DNA of 64,000 bases. Origin: a bacterium 1XD42-1 (lineage in GTDB: Bacteria > Bacillota > Clostridia > Oscillospirales > Ruminococcaceae). Each line of letters opens with the position of its first letter. The stretch's first letter is position 1. Position numbers and translations under genes: made by a program. The notes beneath the pieces are model-generated. The model ran no database searches, was not told where the DNA came from, and saw nothing but the letters and a program-made list of their open reading frames with translations. The stretch is from NCBI GenBank assembly GCA_003612625.1, contig RAZJ01000006.1, positions 1 through 64,000 on the forward strand. The letters run 5' to 3'. Positions 33,049 through 41,842 of this stretch are shown piece by piece.

Positions 33049-33984
33049 TTGGAAAAGATTTTTGACACGATTATCATTGGCGCGGGCCCGGCAGGACTTG
33101 CTGCTGGCCTGTATGCGGGACGTTCCCGGCTGGACACGCTGATCATCGAAAAACAAAAAGACGGCGGCCAGATTGTTATTACAGCAGAAATTGAAAACTA
33201 TCCTGGCGGTACCGAAGGCGAAAGCGGCCCATCCCTGATCAAACGGATGGCAAATCAGGCCGATCATTTTGGCGCCCAAAAAGTTTATGATACCGTTGTC
33301 GATTTAGAGCTGGAAGGGGACATTAAAAAAGTCATTGGCAAAAAAGATACTTATCAGGCCAAGACTGTAATTCTGGCTCCCGGAGCCCATCCCCGTCCCA
33401 TTGGCTGTCCCGGCGAACAGGAACTGGTAGGAAAAGGCGTTTCTTACTGCGCAACCTGTGACGCGGCATTCTTTGAAGATATGGAAGTTTATGTTATGGG
33501 CGGCGGCGATTCCGCTGTTGAAGAAGCTATGTATCTGACCAATTATGCCCGCAAAGTAACCGTTATCCACCGCCGGAATGAACTGCGTGCAGCCAAGTCC
33601 ATTCAGGAAAAAGCATTTGCCAATCCGAAAATGCACTTTATGTGGGATTCCGTCATTACCGAGCTGAAAGGTGACGGCCTGCTCCAAAGCATGGTAGTAA
33701 AAAATGTCAAGACTGGCGAAGAAACCGAAATCATGGCTCCGGAAGAAGACGGCACCTTTGGCGTGTTTGTATTCATCGGCTTCCTGCCTGAAACAGCCCT
33801 GCTGGAAGGCAAAGTCAATATGGAGCATAACTATGTCTTGACAGATGATGATATGAAAACAAATGTCCCAGGTGTATTTGCCGCAGGCGACTGCCGCAAA
33901 AAGAGTCTGCGCCAGGTGGTTACCGCTGCCGCAGATGGTGCGATTGCCGCAATGCAGGCATACAAATACATTGAAGGCGTATAA
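33049..33984 (+). CDS. trxB: Thioredoxin reductase of the glycine reductase system
   Basis: A 311-residue FAD/NADPH enzyme. It shows the FAD motif IGAGPAGLAAGLYAG, the redox disulfide CATCDAAF, the NADPH motif MGGGDSAVEEA and the closing GVFAAGDC. It reduces the TrxA encoded next, which in turn reduces the selenenylsulfide of GrdA. I chose TTG 33049 because AAAAGGTGA lies five bases upstream and the FAD motif must sit near the N-terminus; an upstream GTG would overlap the ribosome site. Confidence 0.93.
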   Translation: MEKIFDTIIIGAGPAGLAAGLYAGRSRLDTLIIEKQKDGGQIVITAEIENYPGGTEGESGPSLIKRMANQADHFGAQKVYDTVVDLELEGDIKKVIGKKDTYQAKTVILAPGAHPRPIGCPGEQELVGKGVSYCATCDAAFFEDMEVYVMGGGDSAVEEAMYLTNYARKVTVIHRRNELRAAKSIQEKAFANPKMHFMWDSVITELKGDGLLQSMVVKNVKTGEETEIMAPEEDGTFGVFVFIGFLPETALLEGKVNMEHNYVLTDDDMKTNVPGVFAAGDCRKKSLRQVVTAAADGAIAAMQAYKYIEGV

Positions 33985-34009
33985 AATAGCAGTATAAATG
34001 ATACCGTAT

Positions 34010-34044
34010 ACAGGCCGGCAGTGAAGTCTGGCGGCCTGTTTTAC
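34010..34044 (+). terminator. Hairpin between trxB and trxA
   Basis: The ACAGGCCG/CGGCCTGT stem is followed by TTTAC. The short T-run suggests partial termination within the operon. Confidence 0.55.
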
Positions 34045-34072
34045 AATGATTTTCAGAAAGAGGGATATTGCA

Positions 34073-34390
34073 ATGTTGGAATTAACCAAAGATACCTTTG
34101 AACCAGAAGTTTTGAAAGCAGATGGCGTCGTATTTGTTGACTATTGTTCTGATGGCTGCGTACCATGCCAGGCTTTAATGCCTTTTGTCCATGAAATGGC
34201 TGACAAATACGCCGCAAATATGAAATTCTGCACCTTAAATATTACCCGTGCCCGCCGTTTGGCAATCGGCCAGAAAATCATGGGTGTTCCCGTTATGGCT
34301 ATCTACAAGGGCGGCGAAAAAGTAGAAGAATTGGTAAAGGACGACTGCACCGAAGAATCTATTGAAAACCTGATCAAGAAATATATTTAA
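34073..34390 (+). CDS. trxA: Thioredoxin with GCVPC active site
   Basis: A 105-residue thioredoxin whose redox site reads GCVPC instead of the usual WCGPC, a variant known from glycine-reductase thioredoxins such as that of Eubacterium acidaminophilum. The cis-proline loop GVPVMAIYKGG is present. It passes electrons from TrxB to GrdA. AAAGAGGG lies eight bases before ATG 34073. It is followed by grdC after 22 bases. Confidence 0.93.
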   Translation: MLELTKDTFEPEVLKADGVVFVDYCSDGCVPCQALMPFVHEMADKYAANMKFCTLNITRARRLAIGQKIMGVPVMAIYKGGEKVEELVKDDCTEESIENLIKKYI

Positions 34391-34412
34391 GGGAAGCGGA
34401 GGAAAAAGATAA

Positions 34413-35972
34413 ATGAACAGTGTCATTAAGGGCGCCAGCTACGTGCTTTCCCACGCCCCAGACATGGTTCTCCGGAATGGTACCACCCAGACTACGGAGA
34501 TGATTGTAAACCCGGATTCCGAATATCTGAAAGAGCTGCCGAAACATCTGCGCAGCTATGAAGATGTAGTAGCATACCTGCCCAACCAAACTTATATTGG
34601 CAATATCACTCCTCAAGAGCTTTCTGCTTATGCCCAGCCCTGGTATGACAAAAAGGCTGAAAAAGGCGAAACAGTAGACCGTTACGGCAAATTCGGCGAA
34701 GTAATGCCTCAGGATGAATTTTATCTGCTGATGCAGGCTTGCGACGTATTTGATCTGGTCGTATTGGAAAAAGGCTTTGTAGCGGATGTAAAACCCCGCC
34801 TGGCCAAAGACCCTGTTATTACAGAACAAATCCTGGCCCAGATTCCGGAAGGCATTGACCTTGCAGAAATTGAACATCAGGTAAATGATGAACATGCGGA
34901 GGGCCTTTATCAAAATGATAAACTGGTTGGCTGCGTAAAACGCGCCCATGACGTAGACACCAACCTGTCTGCTCATGTTATGCTGGAAAACCTGGTTTCC
35001 AAAGCTGGCAGCGTTCTTTCCCTGCGCCATCTGCTCCGTGTCACAGGCATTGATCCGGCTGACGTAGAATATGTTATCGACTGCTGCGAAGAAGCCTGCG
35101 GCGATATGAACCAGCGTGGCGGCGGCAACTTTGCAAAAGCGGCAGCAGAAATCGCAGGCTATACCAGTGCTTCCGGATCTGATACCCGCGGCTTCTGCGC
35201 AGGCCCGGCTCATGCTCTGGTAGAAGCAGCAGCCCTGGTAAAATCCGGTGCTTATAAAAATGTAGTTGTTACCGCCGGCGGCTGTACAGCAAAATTAGGC
35301 ATGAACGGAAAAGACCATGTGAAAAAAGGCATGCCTGCTTTAGAAGACGTATTAGGCGGCTTCTCTGTTTTGATCAGTGCCAACGACGGCGTAAACCCGG
35401 AAATCAACTTGAATATTCTGGGCCGTCATGCAGTTGGAACCGGTTCTTCTCCACAAGCAGTTATCACTTCTTTGGTACAGGAACCATTGGCCCGCAATGG
35501 CATGAAGATCACAGATGTAGATAAATTCAGCCCTGAAATGCAGAATCCGGATATTACAAAACCGGCAGGTGCAGGGGATGTGCCTTTGGCCAACTACAAG
35601 ATGATTGGCGCTTTGGCAGTAAAACAAGGGGAAATGCAGAAATCCGAACTGGCAGCTTTCCCGGATAAGCATGGAATTGTTGGCTTTGCTCCAACCCAGG
35701 GCCATATTCCTTCTGGTGTGCCTTCCATTGGCTTTGCCCGTCAGGACATTCTGGATGGCAAGCTGAAAAATGTTATGATCGTTGGGAAAGGCAGCTTGTT
35801 CCTGGGCCGTATGACCAACCTGTTCGATGGAATTTCTTTCGTGATCCAGCCCAACAGCGGTGCGGATTCTACCGAAGGCGTTTCCGAAGAAAAGATCAAA
35901 TCCATGATCGGCGATGCCATGAAGAAATTCGCAATGTCCCTGCTGGGGGAACAGGAGGAGGAAAATGGCTGA
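34413..35972 (+). CDS. grdC: Glycine reductase complex protein C, beta subunit
   Basis: A 519-residue subunit of protein C, which converts the carboxymethyl group carried by GrdA into acetyl phosphate. The fold is related to condensing and phosphate-acyl enzymes, with the segments DCCEEACGDMNQRGGGNFAK and GFCAGPAHALVEAAALVKSG. The length is typical. GCGGAGGA precedes the ATG. The coding end overlaps grdD by eight bases, so the subunits are made in step. Confidence 0.94.
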   Translation: MNSVIKGASYVLSHAPDMVLRNGTTQTTEMIVNPDSEYLKELPKHLRSYEDVVAYLPNQTYIGNITPQELSAYAQPWYDKKAEKGETVDRYGKFGEVMPQDEFYLLMQACDVFDLVVLEKGFVADVKPRLAKDPVITEQILAQIPEGIDLAEIEHQVNDEHAEGLYQNDKLVGCVKRAHDVDTNLSAHVMLENLVSKAGSVLSLRHLLRVTGIDPADVEYVIDCCEEACGDMNQRGGGNFAKAAAEIAGYTSASGSDTRGFCAGPAHALVEAAALVKSGAYKNVVVTAGGCTAKLGMNGKDHVKKGMPALEDVLGGFSVLISANDGVNPEINLNILGRHAVGTGSSPQAVITSLVQEPLARNGMKITDVDKFSPEMQNPDITKPAGAGDVPLANYKMIGALAVKQGEMQKSELAAFPDKHGIVGFAPTQGHIPSGVPSIGFARQDILDGKLKNVMIVGKGSLFLGRMTNLFDGISFVIQPNSGADSTEGVSEEKIKSMIGDAMKKFAMSLLGEQEEENG

Positions 35973-37125
35973 TCGCATCGAAAAAATGATTGCCCAAACC
36001 TTCCTGGATATGGCAACTGCCTTGGAAACCGGTTCAATCGGCCGGCGTCCAGTGATTGCATTGACAGGCATGGGCAGTGAACATGGTGAGGAAAATGCCA
36101 TGGCAGGCGCCGTGGCAGCAGCCGCCAGAGGAGTCGATGTCGTATATATCGGTACAAAAACCGATCCTCGTGTGCGTACAAGCGCTGTTTCCGATGAAGA
36201 AGAAGCGCATAAACGGATGGAAGAACTCCTGGAAAGCGGTGAAGTAGATGGTGCAGTAACCATGCACTATCCTTTCCCAATCGGTGTATCCACCGTAGGC
36301 CGGGCTGTAACACCGGGCCGCGGCAAACCGATGTATATTGCTACCACAACCGGTACATCCTCCACAGACCGGATTGAAGGCATGATCAAAAATGCAATTT
36401 ATGGGATCATTGCAGCAAAAGCCTGCGGCAACCCCAATCCCACAGTAGGCATTGCCAACCTGGACGGGGCCCGTCAGACAGAAACCGCTTTGAAAAAGCT
36501 GAAAGAAAATGGCTATCCCATTCAATTTGCAGAATCTGCCCGCGCAGATGGCGGCTGTGTCATGCGCGGCAATGACTTGCTGAATGCTTCCGCGGATATT
36601 ATGATCACAGATTCCTTAACAGGAAATCTGCTGATTAAGATGCTTTCCGCATTTTCCACAGGCGGCAGCTTTGAAGCAACCGGCTGGGGCTATGGCCCGG
36701 GCATTGGGGAAGGTTATGACCGTCTGGTCATGATTGTTTCCCGCGCATCCGGCGCTCCTGTTATTGCAGGCGCATTGGAATACGCAGCAGAACTGGTTCG
36801 GGGCAACTGGAAGAAGGTTTCCAAAGAAGAATTTGACGCTGCCAATAAAGCAGGTTTCCGTGAAATCTGCGCCGCAGCAAAGAAAGCTTCTGCACCGAAA
36901 GCTGCTTCTGAAGAAGAAGTAAAAATGCCTCCAAAGGAAATTGCAACAGGCGCAATCCCTGGCATTGAAGTCATGGATCTGGAAGATGCAGTAAAAGCCC
37001 TTTGGAAAGAAAATATTTATGCCGAAAGCGGCATGGGCTGTACAGGGCCGATTGTATTGGTTCCGGATGCCAAATTGGATGCAGCTCAGGAAATCCTGAA
37101 AAAAGCCGGTTACATTGGCGGCTAA
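35965..37125 (+). CDS. grdD: Glycine reductase complex protein C, alpha subunit
   Basis: A 386-residue partner of GrdC, related to the PlsX/phosphate acetyltransferase fold (TGMGSEHGEENAMAGAVAAA). The late motif AESGMGCTGP contains the cysteine thought to carry the acetyl thioester before its release as acetyl phosphate. Acetyl phosphate would feed acetate kinase for ATP. A ribosome site GGAGGAGG lies inside the end of grdC. Confidence 0.94.
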   Translation: MADRIEKMIAQTFLDMATALETGSIGRRPVIALTGMGSEHGEENAMAGAVAAAARGVDVVYIGTKTDPRVRTSAVSDEEEAHKRMEELLESGEVDGAVTMHYPFPIGVSTVGRAVTPGRGKPMYIATTTGTSSTDRIEGMIKNAIYGIIAAKACGNPNPTVGIANLDGARQTETALKKLKENGYPIQFAESARADGGCVMRGNDLLNASADIMITDSLTGNLLIKMLSAFSTGGSFEATGWGYGPGIGEGYDRLVMIVSRASGAPVIAGALEYAAELVRGNWKKVSKEEFDAANKAGFREICAAAKKASAPKAASEEEVKMPPKEIATGAIPGIEVMDLEDAVKALWKENIYAESGMGCTGPIVLVPDAKLDAAQEILKKAGYIGG

Positions 37126-37155
37126 TCCGTACCATTAAAAAAAGGAGGGCGGGAC

Positions 37156-38520
37156 ATGGCAGAAGGGAATCTTATGCGGCAAATCCCGAAGGTGGACTCG
37201 CTTCTGGCTATGTCCTGCCTTTCCGGGCATTCCAATGCAACCCAGGCAGCAAGGGAAGAACTGGAGTTGCTGCGGGAAGGAATCCGTGCAGGCACAATTT
37301 CAGCCATACCCAGTATGGAAGAATTGGCAGAACGGGTTCTGGCCCGGTTGGAACAGGAAGAAATCCCAAGCCTGCGTCCGGTGATCAATGGGACAGGTGT
37401 CATCCTGCATACGAACTTAGGGCGGGCCTGCTTATCGGAAGCAGCCGTAGAAGCGGTTGCCAAAGCAGCCAGGGGATATTCTACATTGGAATATAATGTA
37501 GAGAAAGGCAGCCGTGGCAGCCGCCATGATCATGTAGCAAGTTTAATTTGCCGGATCACAGGGGCAGAGGCCGCCTGTGTCGTAAATAATAATGCGGCAG
37601 CGGTACTTTTAGTTCTGAGTGCCTTAACCAAAGGCAAAGAAGTGGTTATTTCCCGTGGGGAACTGGTGGAAATTGGCGGAAGCTTCCGGGTGCCGGAAGT
37701 GATGGAGCAAGGCGGCGCAATTTTGCGTGAAGTGGGGACCACAAATAAAACCCATTTATCAGATTATGCGGCAGCTATTACACCGGAAACAGGGGCTTTA
37801 TTAAAAGTCCATACCAGCAATTACCGGATTTTAGGGTTTACGGAAACCCCGTCTTTGGCGGAAGTGGTAGAATTGGCCCATGAAAATGGCCTGCCGGCCA
37901 TTGAAGATTTGGGAAGCGGGGCATTAACATCTTTAGAGCCATATGGCATATGGGACGAGCCTTGTGTCCAGTCCAGCATGGAAGCCGGAGCAGATGTCGT
38001 AACTTTTTCCGGAGATAAATTACTGGGAGGCCCCCAGGCAGGGATTATTATAGGGAAAAAACGTTATATTGAGGCCGTAAAGAAACATCCTTTTGCGAGG
38101 GCAATGCGGATTGATAAAATGACATTAGCCGCTTTGGAAGCGACTTTGCGTCAGTATTTAGATCCGGCGAAAACCCGGGAAATTCCGGTTGTAGCAATGC
38201 TTTCGGCTGAAGCAGAAAAACTGCGGGAAAAAGCAGAAGGGTTATTTACAGCAATCGGGGAAATCCCGGGGACAGAAATTGCAGTAGCAGCAACAGAAGG
38301 CCAGGTAGGCGGCGGAAGTGTACCGACTCATACGTTGCCATCCTGGGCAGTTTCCTTGTTGCCGCAAAAAGGGCCGGAATATTTAGAGGAAGCATTGCGG
38401 TCAGTGAATCCGCCAATTATAGGCCGGATTTATAAAGGGCGGTTCCTGTTGGATGTACGCACTTTATTTGAAAGGGATTTTTCCCATATTGCAGAAAGCC
38501 TTCATAAAGTTTTGGAATAA
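37156..38520 (+). CDS. selA: L-seryl-tRNA(Sec) selenium transferase
   Basis: A 454-residue PLP enzyme that turns seryl-tRNA-Sec into selenocysteyl-tRNA-Sec using selenophosphate. The PLP-lysine motif SGDKLLGGPQAG is intact, and the ATGVILHTNLGRA-like region (INGTGVILHTNLGRA) and the EDLGSGAL motif are present. AAAGGAGG precedes the ATG. It lies 30 bases behind grdD, so selenium insertion is co-expressed with the selenoprotein pathway. No selD is present in this window. Confidence 0.96.
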   Translation: MAEGNLMRQIPKVDSLLAMSCLSGHSNATQAAREELELLREGIRAGTISAIPSMEELAERVLARLEQEEIPSLRPVINGTGVILHTNLGRACLSEAAVEAVAKAARGYSTLEYNVEKGSRGSRHDHVASLICRITGAEAACVVNNNAAAVLLVLSALTKGKEVVISRGELVEIGGSFRVPEVMEQGGAILREVGTTNKTHLSDYAAAITPETGALLKVHTSNYRILGFTETPSLAEVVELAHENGLPAIEDLGSGALTSLEPYGIWDEPCVQSSMEAGADVVTFSGDKLLGGPQAGIIIGKKRYIEAVKKHPFARAMRIDKMTLAALEATLRQYLDPAKTREIPVVAMLSAEAEKLREKAEGLFTAIGEIPGTEIAVAATEGQVGGGSVPTHTLPSWAVSLLPQKGPEYLEEALRSVNPPIIGRIYKGRFLLDVRTLFERDFSHIAESLHKVLE

Positions 38521-38542
38521 AATGAAATTTTAAAGCCGATAC

Positions 38543-38571
38543 TTGACGGGGGCTTGCAGATATGTTACCAT
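38543..38571 (+). promoter_or_regulatory. Possible internal promoter of selB
   Basis: TTGACG, a 17-bp spacer and TACCAT lie in the 121-base gap between selA and selB. Confidence 0.45.
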
Positions 38572-38641
38572 AAAGAAAGCGTGGAAAAGCGCAGATACTG
38601 TCTAAAAAAGGCGAAAGAAAGAAGCAGGAGGGTACCGGGAT

Positions 38642-40549
38642 TTGAGAAACGTTGTCATTGGCACGGCGGGCCATGTAGATCACGGAAAAACGCTGCTGAT
38701 TAACGCCTTGACAGGGATTGATACCGACCGTTTAAAAGAAGAAAAAAAGCGCGGCATTACCATTGAATTAGGGTTCGCTTTCATTGATTTTGACAATGGA
38801 GAACGGGCAGGTATTATTGACGTGCCGGGACATGAAAAGTTCATTAAAAATATGCTGGCTGGAGCAGGCGGCATTGATTTAGCAATGTTGGTAGTGGCTG
38901 CGGATGAAGGCTTTATGCCGCAGACCGTGGAACATCTTGGAATTTTGACATTGCTGGGGATTCAAAAAGGTCTTGTTGTTATTACAAAATGTGACATGGT
39001 AGAGCCGGACTGGATAGAGATTGTCCGGGAAGACATTGCAAGCCATGTAAAAGGGACTTTTTTAGAAGATGCACCAGTTATGGCGGTTTCAGCTTATACA
39101 GGACAGGGGATTCCGGAACTGCGGGATCTTCTGAAAGAAATGGTAGGGGAAACCGGTACAAAAAATATCCGTTCACCTTTCCGGATTCCGGTAGACCGTG
39201 TATTTTCTGTGGAAGGCTTTGGGACAGTGATTACAGGCACTTTAATTGAAGGCCAAATGACAGTCGGAGATGAAGCGGTTTTATATCCTGCTGAACTGCC
39301 TACAAAAGTTCGGAATCTTCAAGTACATGGCCGTGATGTAGAACGGGCATTTGCAGGACAACGGGTAGCAGTCAATTTAGCAGGGCTGAAAAAAAGCCAG
39401 GTCAACCGTGGTGATGTAGTCGTAAAACCGGATTCTATCAAAAATGCATTGATGCTGGATGTACGGCTGATGGCATTAAGGGAATCGGAACGGGTGATTA
39501 CGAATGGGATGCAAGTCCATTTGTATCATGGAGCACGGACATTGCTTTGTAAAATTGTTTTATTGGACAGGGAAGAATTACAGCCGGGAGAAAGCAGTTA
39601 TGCACAGCTCCGATTAACGGAACCTTTGGCCGCAAAACAAGGGGACCGTTTTGTGATCCGTTTTTATTCTCCTTTGGAAACTATTGGTGGCGGGGTTATT
39701 TTAGATCCGAATCCCCAGCGCCATAAGCGGAATGATAGTGCCGTATTGGAAGCTTTAACAGTTCGGGAAAGCGGTTCTGATTCGGAGCGGATCTTACAGG
39801 CTATACAAAAGGGCTGTGGTTCATTTGCCTCATGGCAGACTTGTACAGCGCCTTTGGATTTACCGGAAGAAATTCTTCTGGAAGCCAAAGAAGATTTAAT
39901 ACAACAAGGGGAAATTATCTCATATGGCTCTGATCGTTATTTAACCCGTCGGGTTTTAGAAGATTATGGAGTAAAAATCAAGGGATTATTGACCCAGTAT
40001 CATACACAAAATCCTTTATTAGCAGGAATGCGTCGGGAAGAAGCCCGGCAGAAATTGTTTGGCAAGCTGGATCCGGCATCTGGGGATACCATTTTGGCCT
40101 TGCTGGAGCAAAGCGGAGATTTACGTTTTGTAAACCAACGGTTAGCGTTGCCGGAGTTTGCGCCATCTTATTCTGCAAAACAGAAAAAAATCCTGGAAAC
40201 TTTAGAAAAAGCCTATGAAGAAGGCGGAATGACACCGCCTGATGTAGATGAAATTTATAAAATGTTCCCAAAAGACCGGGAAGGTTGCCGTCAGGTATTG
40301 GAAGCAATGCAGGCTGATGAAAAATTAGTAGCAGTAGCGCCGCAAATTATTTTTTCCCGTCAGGCTTACGATAATGCCTATGAAAAAATGAGAAGTTACT
40401 TTGCCCAAGCAGAAAAATTGACATTAGCACAGTTTCGGGATTTATTGGGAGCATCACGGAAATATGCTATGGCTTTATTGGAATATTGGGATCGGAATAA
40501 GATCACGTCAAAAGTAGGCGATGAACGCATTTTGTTAAAAAGGGAATAA
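38642..40549 (+). CDS. selB: Selenocysteine-specific elongation factor SelB
   Basis: A 635-residue translation factor that brings selenocysteyl-tRNA to UGA codons marked by a SECIS. GTPase motifs are [16 protein letters not shown] and TKCD; beta-barrel domains follow, and the C-terminal third contains winged-helix repeats that bind the SECIS hairpin. The start is TTG 38642 with AGGAGGG eight bases upstream, which puts the G1 motif at the normal distance. It is followed after 45 bases by tRNA-Sec. Confidence 0.96.
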   Translation: MRNVVIGTAGHVDHGKTLLINALTGIDTDRLKEEKKRGITIELGFAFIDFDNGERAGIIDVPGHEKFIKNMLAGAGGIDLAMLVVAADEGFMPQTVEHLGILTLLGIQKGLVVITKCDMVEPDWIEIVREDIASHVKGTFLEDAPVMAVSAYTGQGIPELRDLLKEMVGETGTKNIRSPFRIPVDRVFSVEGFGTVITGTLIEGQMTVGDEAVLYPAELPTKVRNLQVHGRDVERAFAGQRVAVNLAGLKKSQVNRGDVVVKPDSIKNALMLDVRLMALRESERVITNGMQVHLYHGARTLLCKIVLLDREELQPGESSYAQLRLTEPLAAKQGDRFVIRFYSPLETIGGGVILDPNPQRHKRNDSAVLEALTVRESGSDSERILQAIQKGCGSFASWQTCTAPLDLPEEILLEAKEDLIQQGEIISYGSDRYLTRRVLEDYGVKIKGLLTQYHTQNPLLAGMRREEARQKLFGKLDPASGDTILALLEQSGDLRFVNQRLALPEFAPSYSAKQKKILETLEKAYEEGGMTPPDVDEIYKMFPKDREGCRQVLEAMQADEKLVAVAPQIIFSRQAYDNAYEKMRSYFAQAEKLTLAQFRDLLGASRKYAMALLEYWDRNKITSKVGDERILLKRE

Positions 40550-40594
40550 AGCTGCATCCGGAAATGGATGCGGCAGCATCTCCCCTTTCTATAT

Positions 40595-40691
40595 GGGGGT
40601 AGATGGGTGCTGGTGTGCCCCCCGGTCTTCAAAACCGGTGACGGTGGTGAATAGCTGCCCAGGTGGGTTCGATTCCCACATACCCTCGCCA
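40595..40691 (+). tRNA. selC: tRNA-Sec (anticodon TCA)
   Basis: A 97-base tRNA with anticodon TCA at 40629-40631, long acceptor stem, long variable arm (GACGGTGGTGAATAGCTGCC), T-arm GGGTTCGATTCCC, and encoded GCCA end. These are the marks of bacterial selenocysteine tRNA. It lies next to selB. Confidence 0.95.
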
Positions 40692-40698
40692 TGAAGAA

Positions 40699-40745
40699 GA
40701 CCGCCGTATTTCGGAATATTAACCCGAAGCGGCGGCCTTTTCAAA
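40699..40745 (+). terminator. Terminator after tRNA-Sec
   Basis: A GACCGCCGT...GCGGCGGCC stem with inner TTCGG/CCGAA pairing is followed by CTTTTC. Confidence 0.75.
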
Positions 40746-40784
40746 ATTCCAGGGAAATAGAAAAAAAGAAAAGGAGGTTTTGAG

Positions 40785-41684
40785 TTGGATTTAAACCAAT
40801 TAGACATTTTTGTAAACATTGTGGACAATAAAAGCTTTACGAAAACCGCAAAACAGCTCTATATTACCCAGCCTACGGTCAGTGCCCATGTAGCAGCCTT
40901 AGAACGGGAATTAGGCGTACAGTTGTTGGTTCGGACTACAAAAGAAGTCGCTCCTTCTGAACAAGGGGAAGTGCTTTACCAGTATGCCAAACAAATCCTT
41001 TCCCTGCGGAACAGTGCAATCCGGGCCGTAAAAGAACGGGCAGGACTTATGGAAGGATGTATTGTAATTGGGGCATCCAGTATTCCCAGCCAGTATTTTC
41101 TTCCGGAAGTTATGGCAGCATTCAGCACAAAATATTCAAAAATTTCTTTCCAAGTCCAGCGGATGGACAGCGCAGAAGTATTGTCGCAGCTATTGGATTG
41201 GAAAATTGACATTGGGGTTTCTGGAATTTGCTTCCCTGATCCCAAATGTGTATATACGCCTTTAGCAGCAGATCGGCTTGTTGTCATAACACCGAATACT
41301 CCTGAATACCGTAAAATTGATGGCAATTTCCCAGTAGAACGGCTGAAACAGGAAAATTTCATTGTCCGGGAACGGGGTTCAGGAACCCGTCAGGCCGCAG
41401 AAAAATTCTTGCAGGAGAATGGGATTGATCCGCGTTCTTTAAATGTAGTGGCAGAAATTGCCGATACCGAAAGCATCAAAAAATCGGTTTCTCAGGGCTT
41501 GGGAATTGCAATTATATCGGATCGGGCCGCGGAAGATTATTGTCAATTCGGGAAAATATTAACCTTTGATTTTTCTCCACCTTTCCCGCCTCGCCAGCTT
41601 TACCTAATGCACCATAAAGTCCGTCGGGCTTCTTCAGCAGCAAATGCTTTCTATTTATTTGCGTCAGAATATTTCCCCAAGTGA
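40785..41684 (+). CDS. Selenium metabolism-associated LysR regulator
   Basis: A 299-residue LysR-type regulator with helix-turn-helix KSFTKTAKQLYITQPTVSAH and a substrate-binding-like domain (EGCIVIGASSIPSQYFLPEV). It closely resembles the LysR group found beside selA/selB/selC genes in Clostridia. The start is TTG 40785, seven to eight bases after AAGGAGG. It follows tRNA-Sec directly, so it may sense selenium state or a reduced substrate and control the grd/sel genes; targets and ligand are not known. Confidence 0.88.
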   Translation: MDLNQLDIFVNIVDNKSFTKTAKQLYITQPTVSAHVAALERELGVQLLVRTTKEVAPSEQGEVLYQYAKQILSLRNSAIRAVKERAGLMEGCIVIGASSIPSQYFLPEVMAAFSTKYSKISFQVQRMDSAEVLSQLLDWKIDIGVSGICFPDPKCVYTPLAADRLVVITPNTPEYRKIDGNFPVERLKQENFIVRERGSGTRQAAEKFLQENGIDPRSLNVVAEIADTESIKKSVSQGLGIAIISDRAAEDYCQFGKILTFDFSPPFPPRQLYLMHHKVRRASSAANAFYLFASEYFPK

Positions 41685-41713
41685 AAAAATCCTGTCCAGT
41701 GTACTGGAAGGGC

Positions 41714-41762
41714 ATCTCCTTTCCCAAAAGAATGGCATCTAAGGGAAAGGGGATATTTTTTT
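41714..41762 (+). terminator. Terminator of the LysR gene
   Basis: The ATCTCCTTTCCC/GGGAAAGGGGAT stem is followed by eight T. Confidence 0.85.
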
Positions 41763-41770
41763 ATACGCAA

Positions 41771-41816
41771 AAAAATAAGCCAATAAAGAGCAGAAAACTT
41801 TTTATTGGCTTATTTG
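41771..41816. terminator. Terminator of the FtsA-like operon
   Basis: A perfect 15-bp AAATAAGCCAATAAA/TTTATTGGCTTATTT stem; the minus-strand T-run ends the leftward five-gene operon. Confidence 0.85.
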
Positions 41817-41842
41817 ATGTAGTTTATAAATATTTCATGTTT

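Noticed and set aside
33304-36525. Several minus-strand frames of 160-300 codons across trxB, grdC and grdD
   Set aside because: They are antisense to well-recognised enzymes, show odd Phe/Cys-rich composition and lack ribosome sites.
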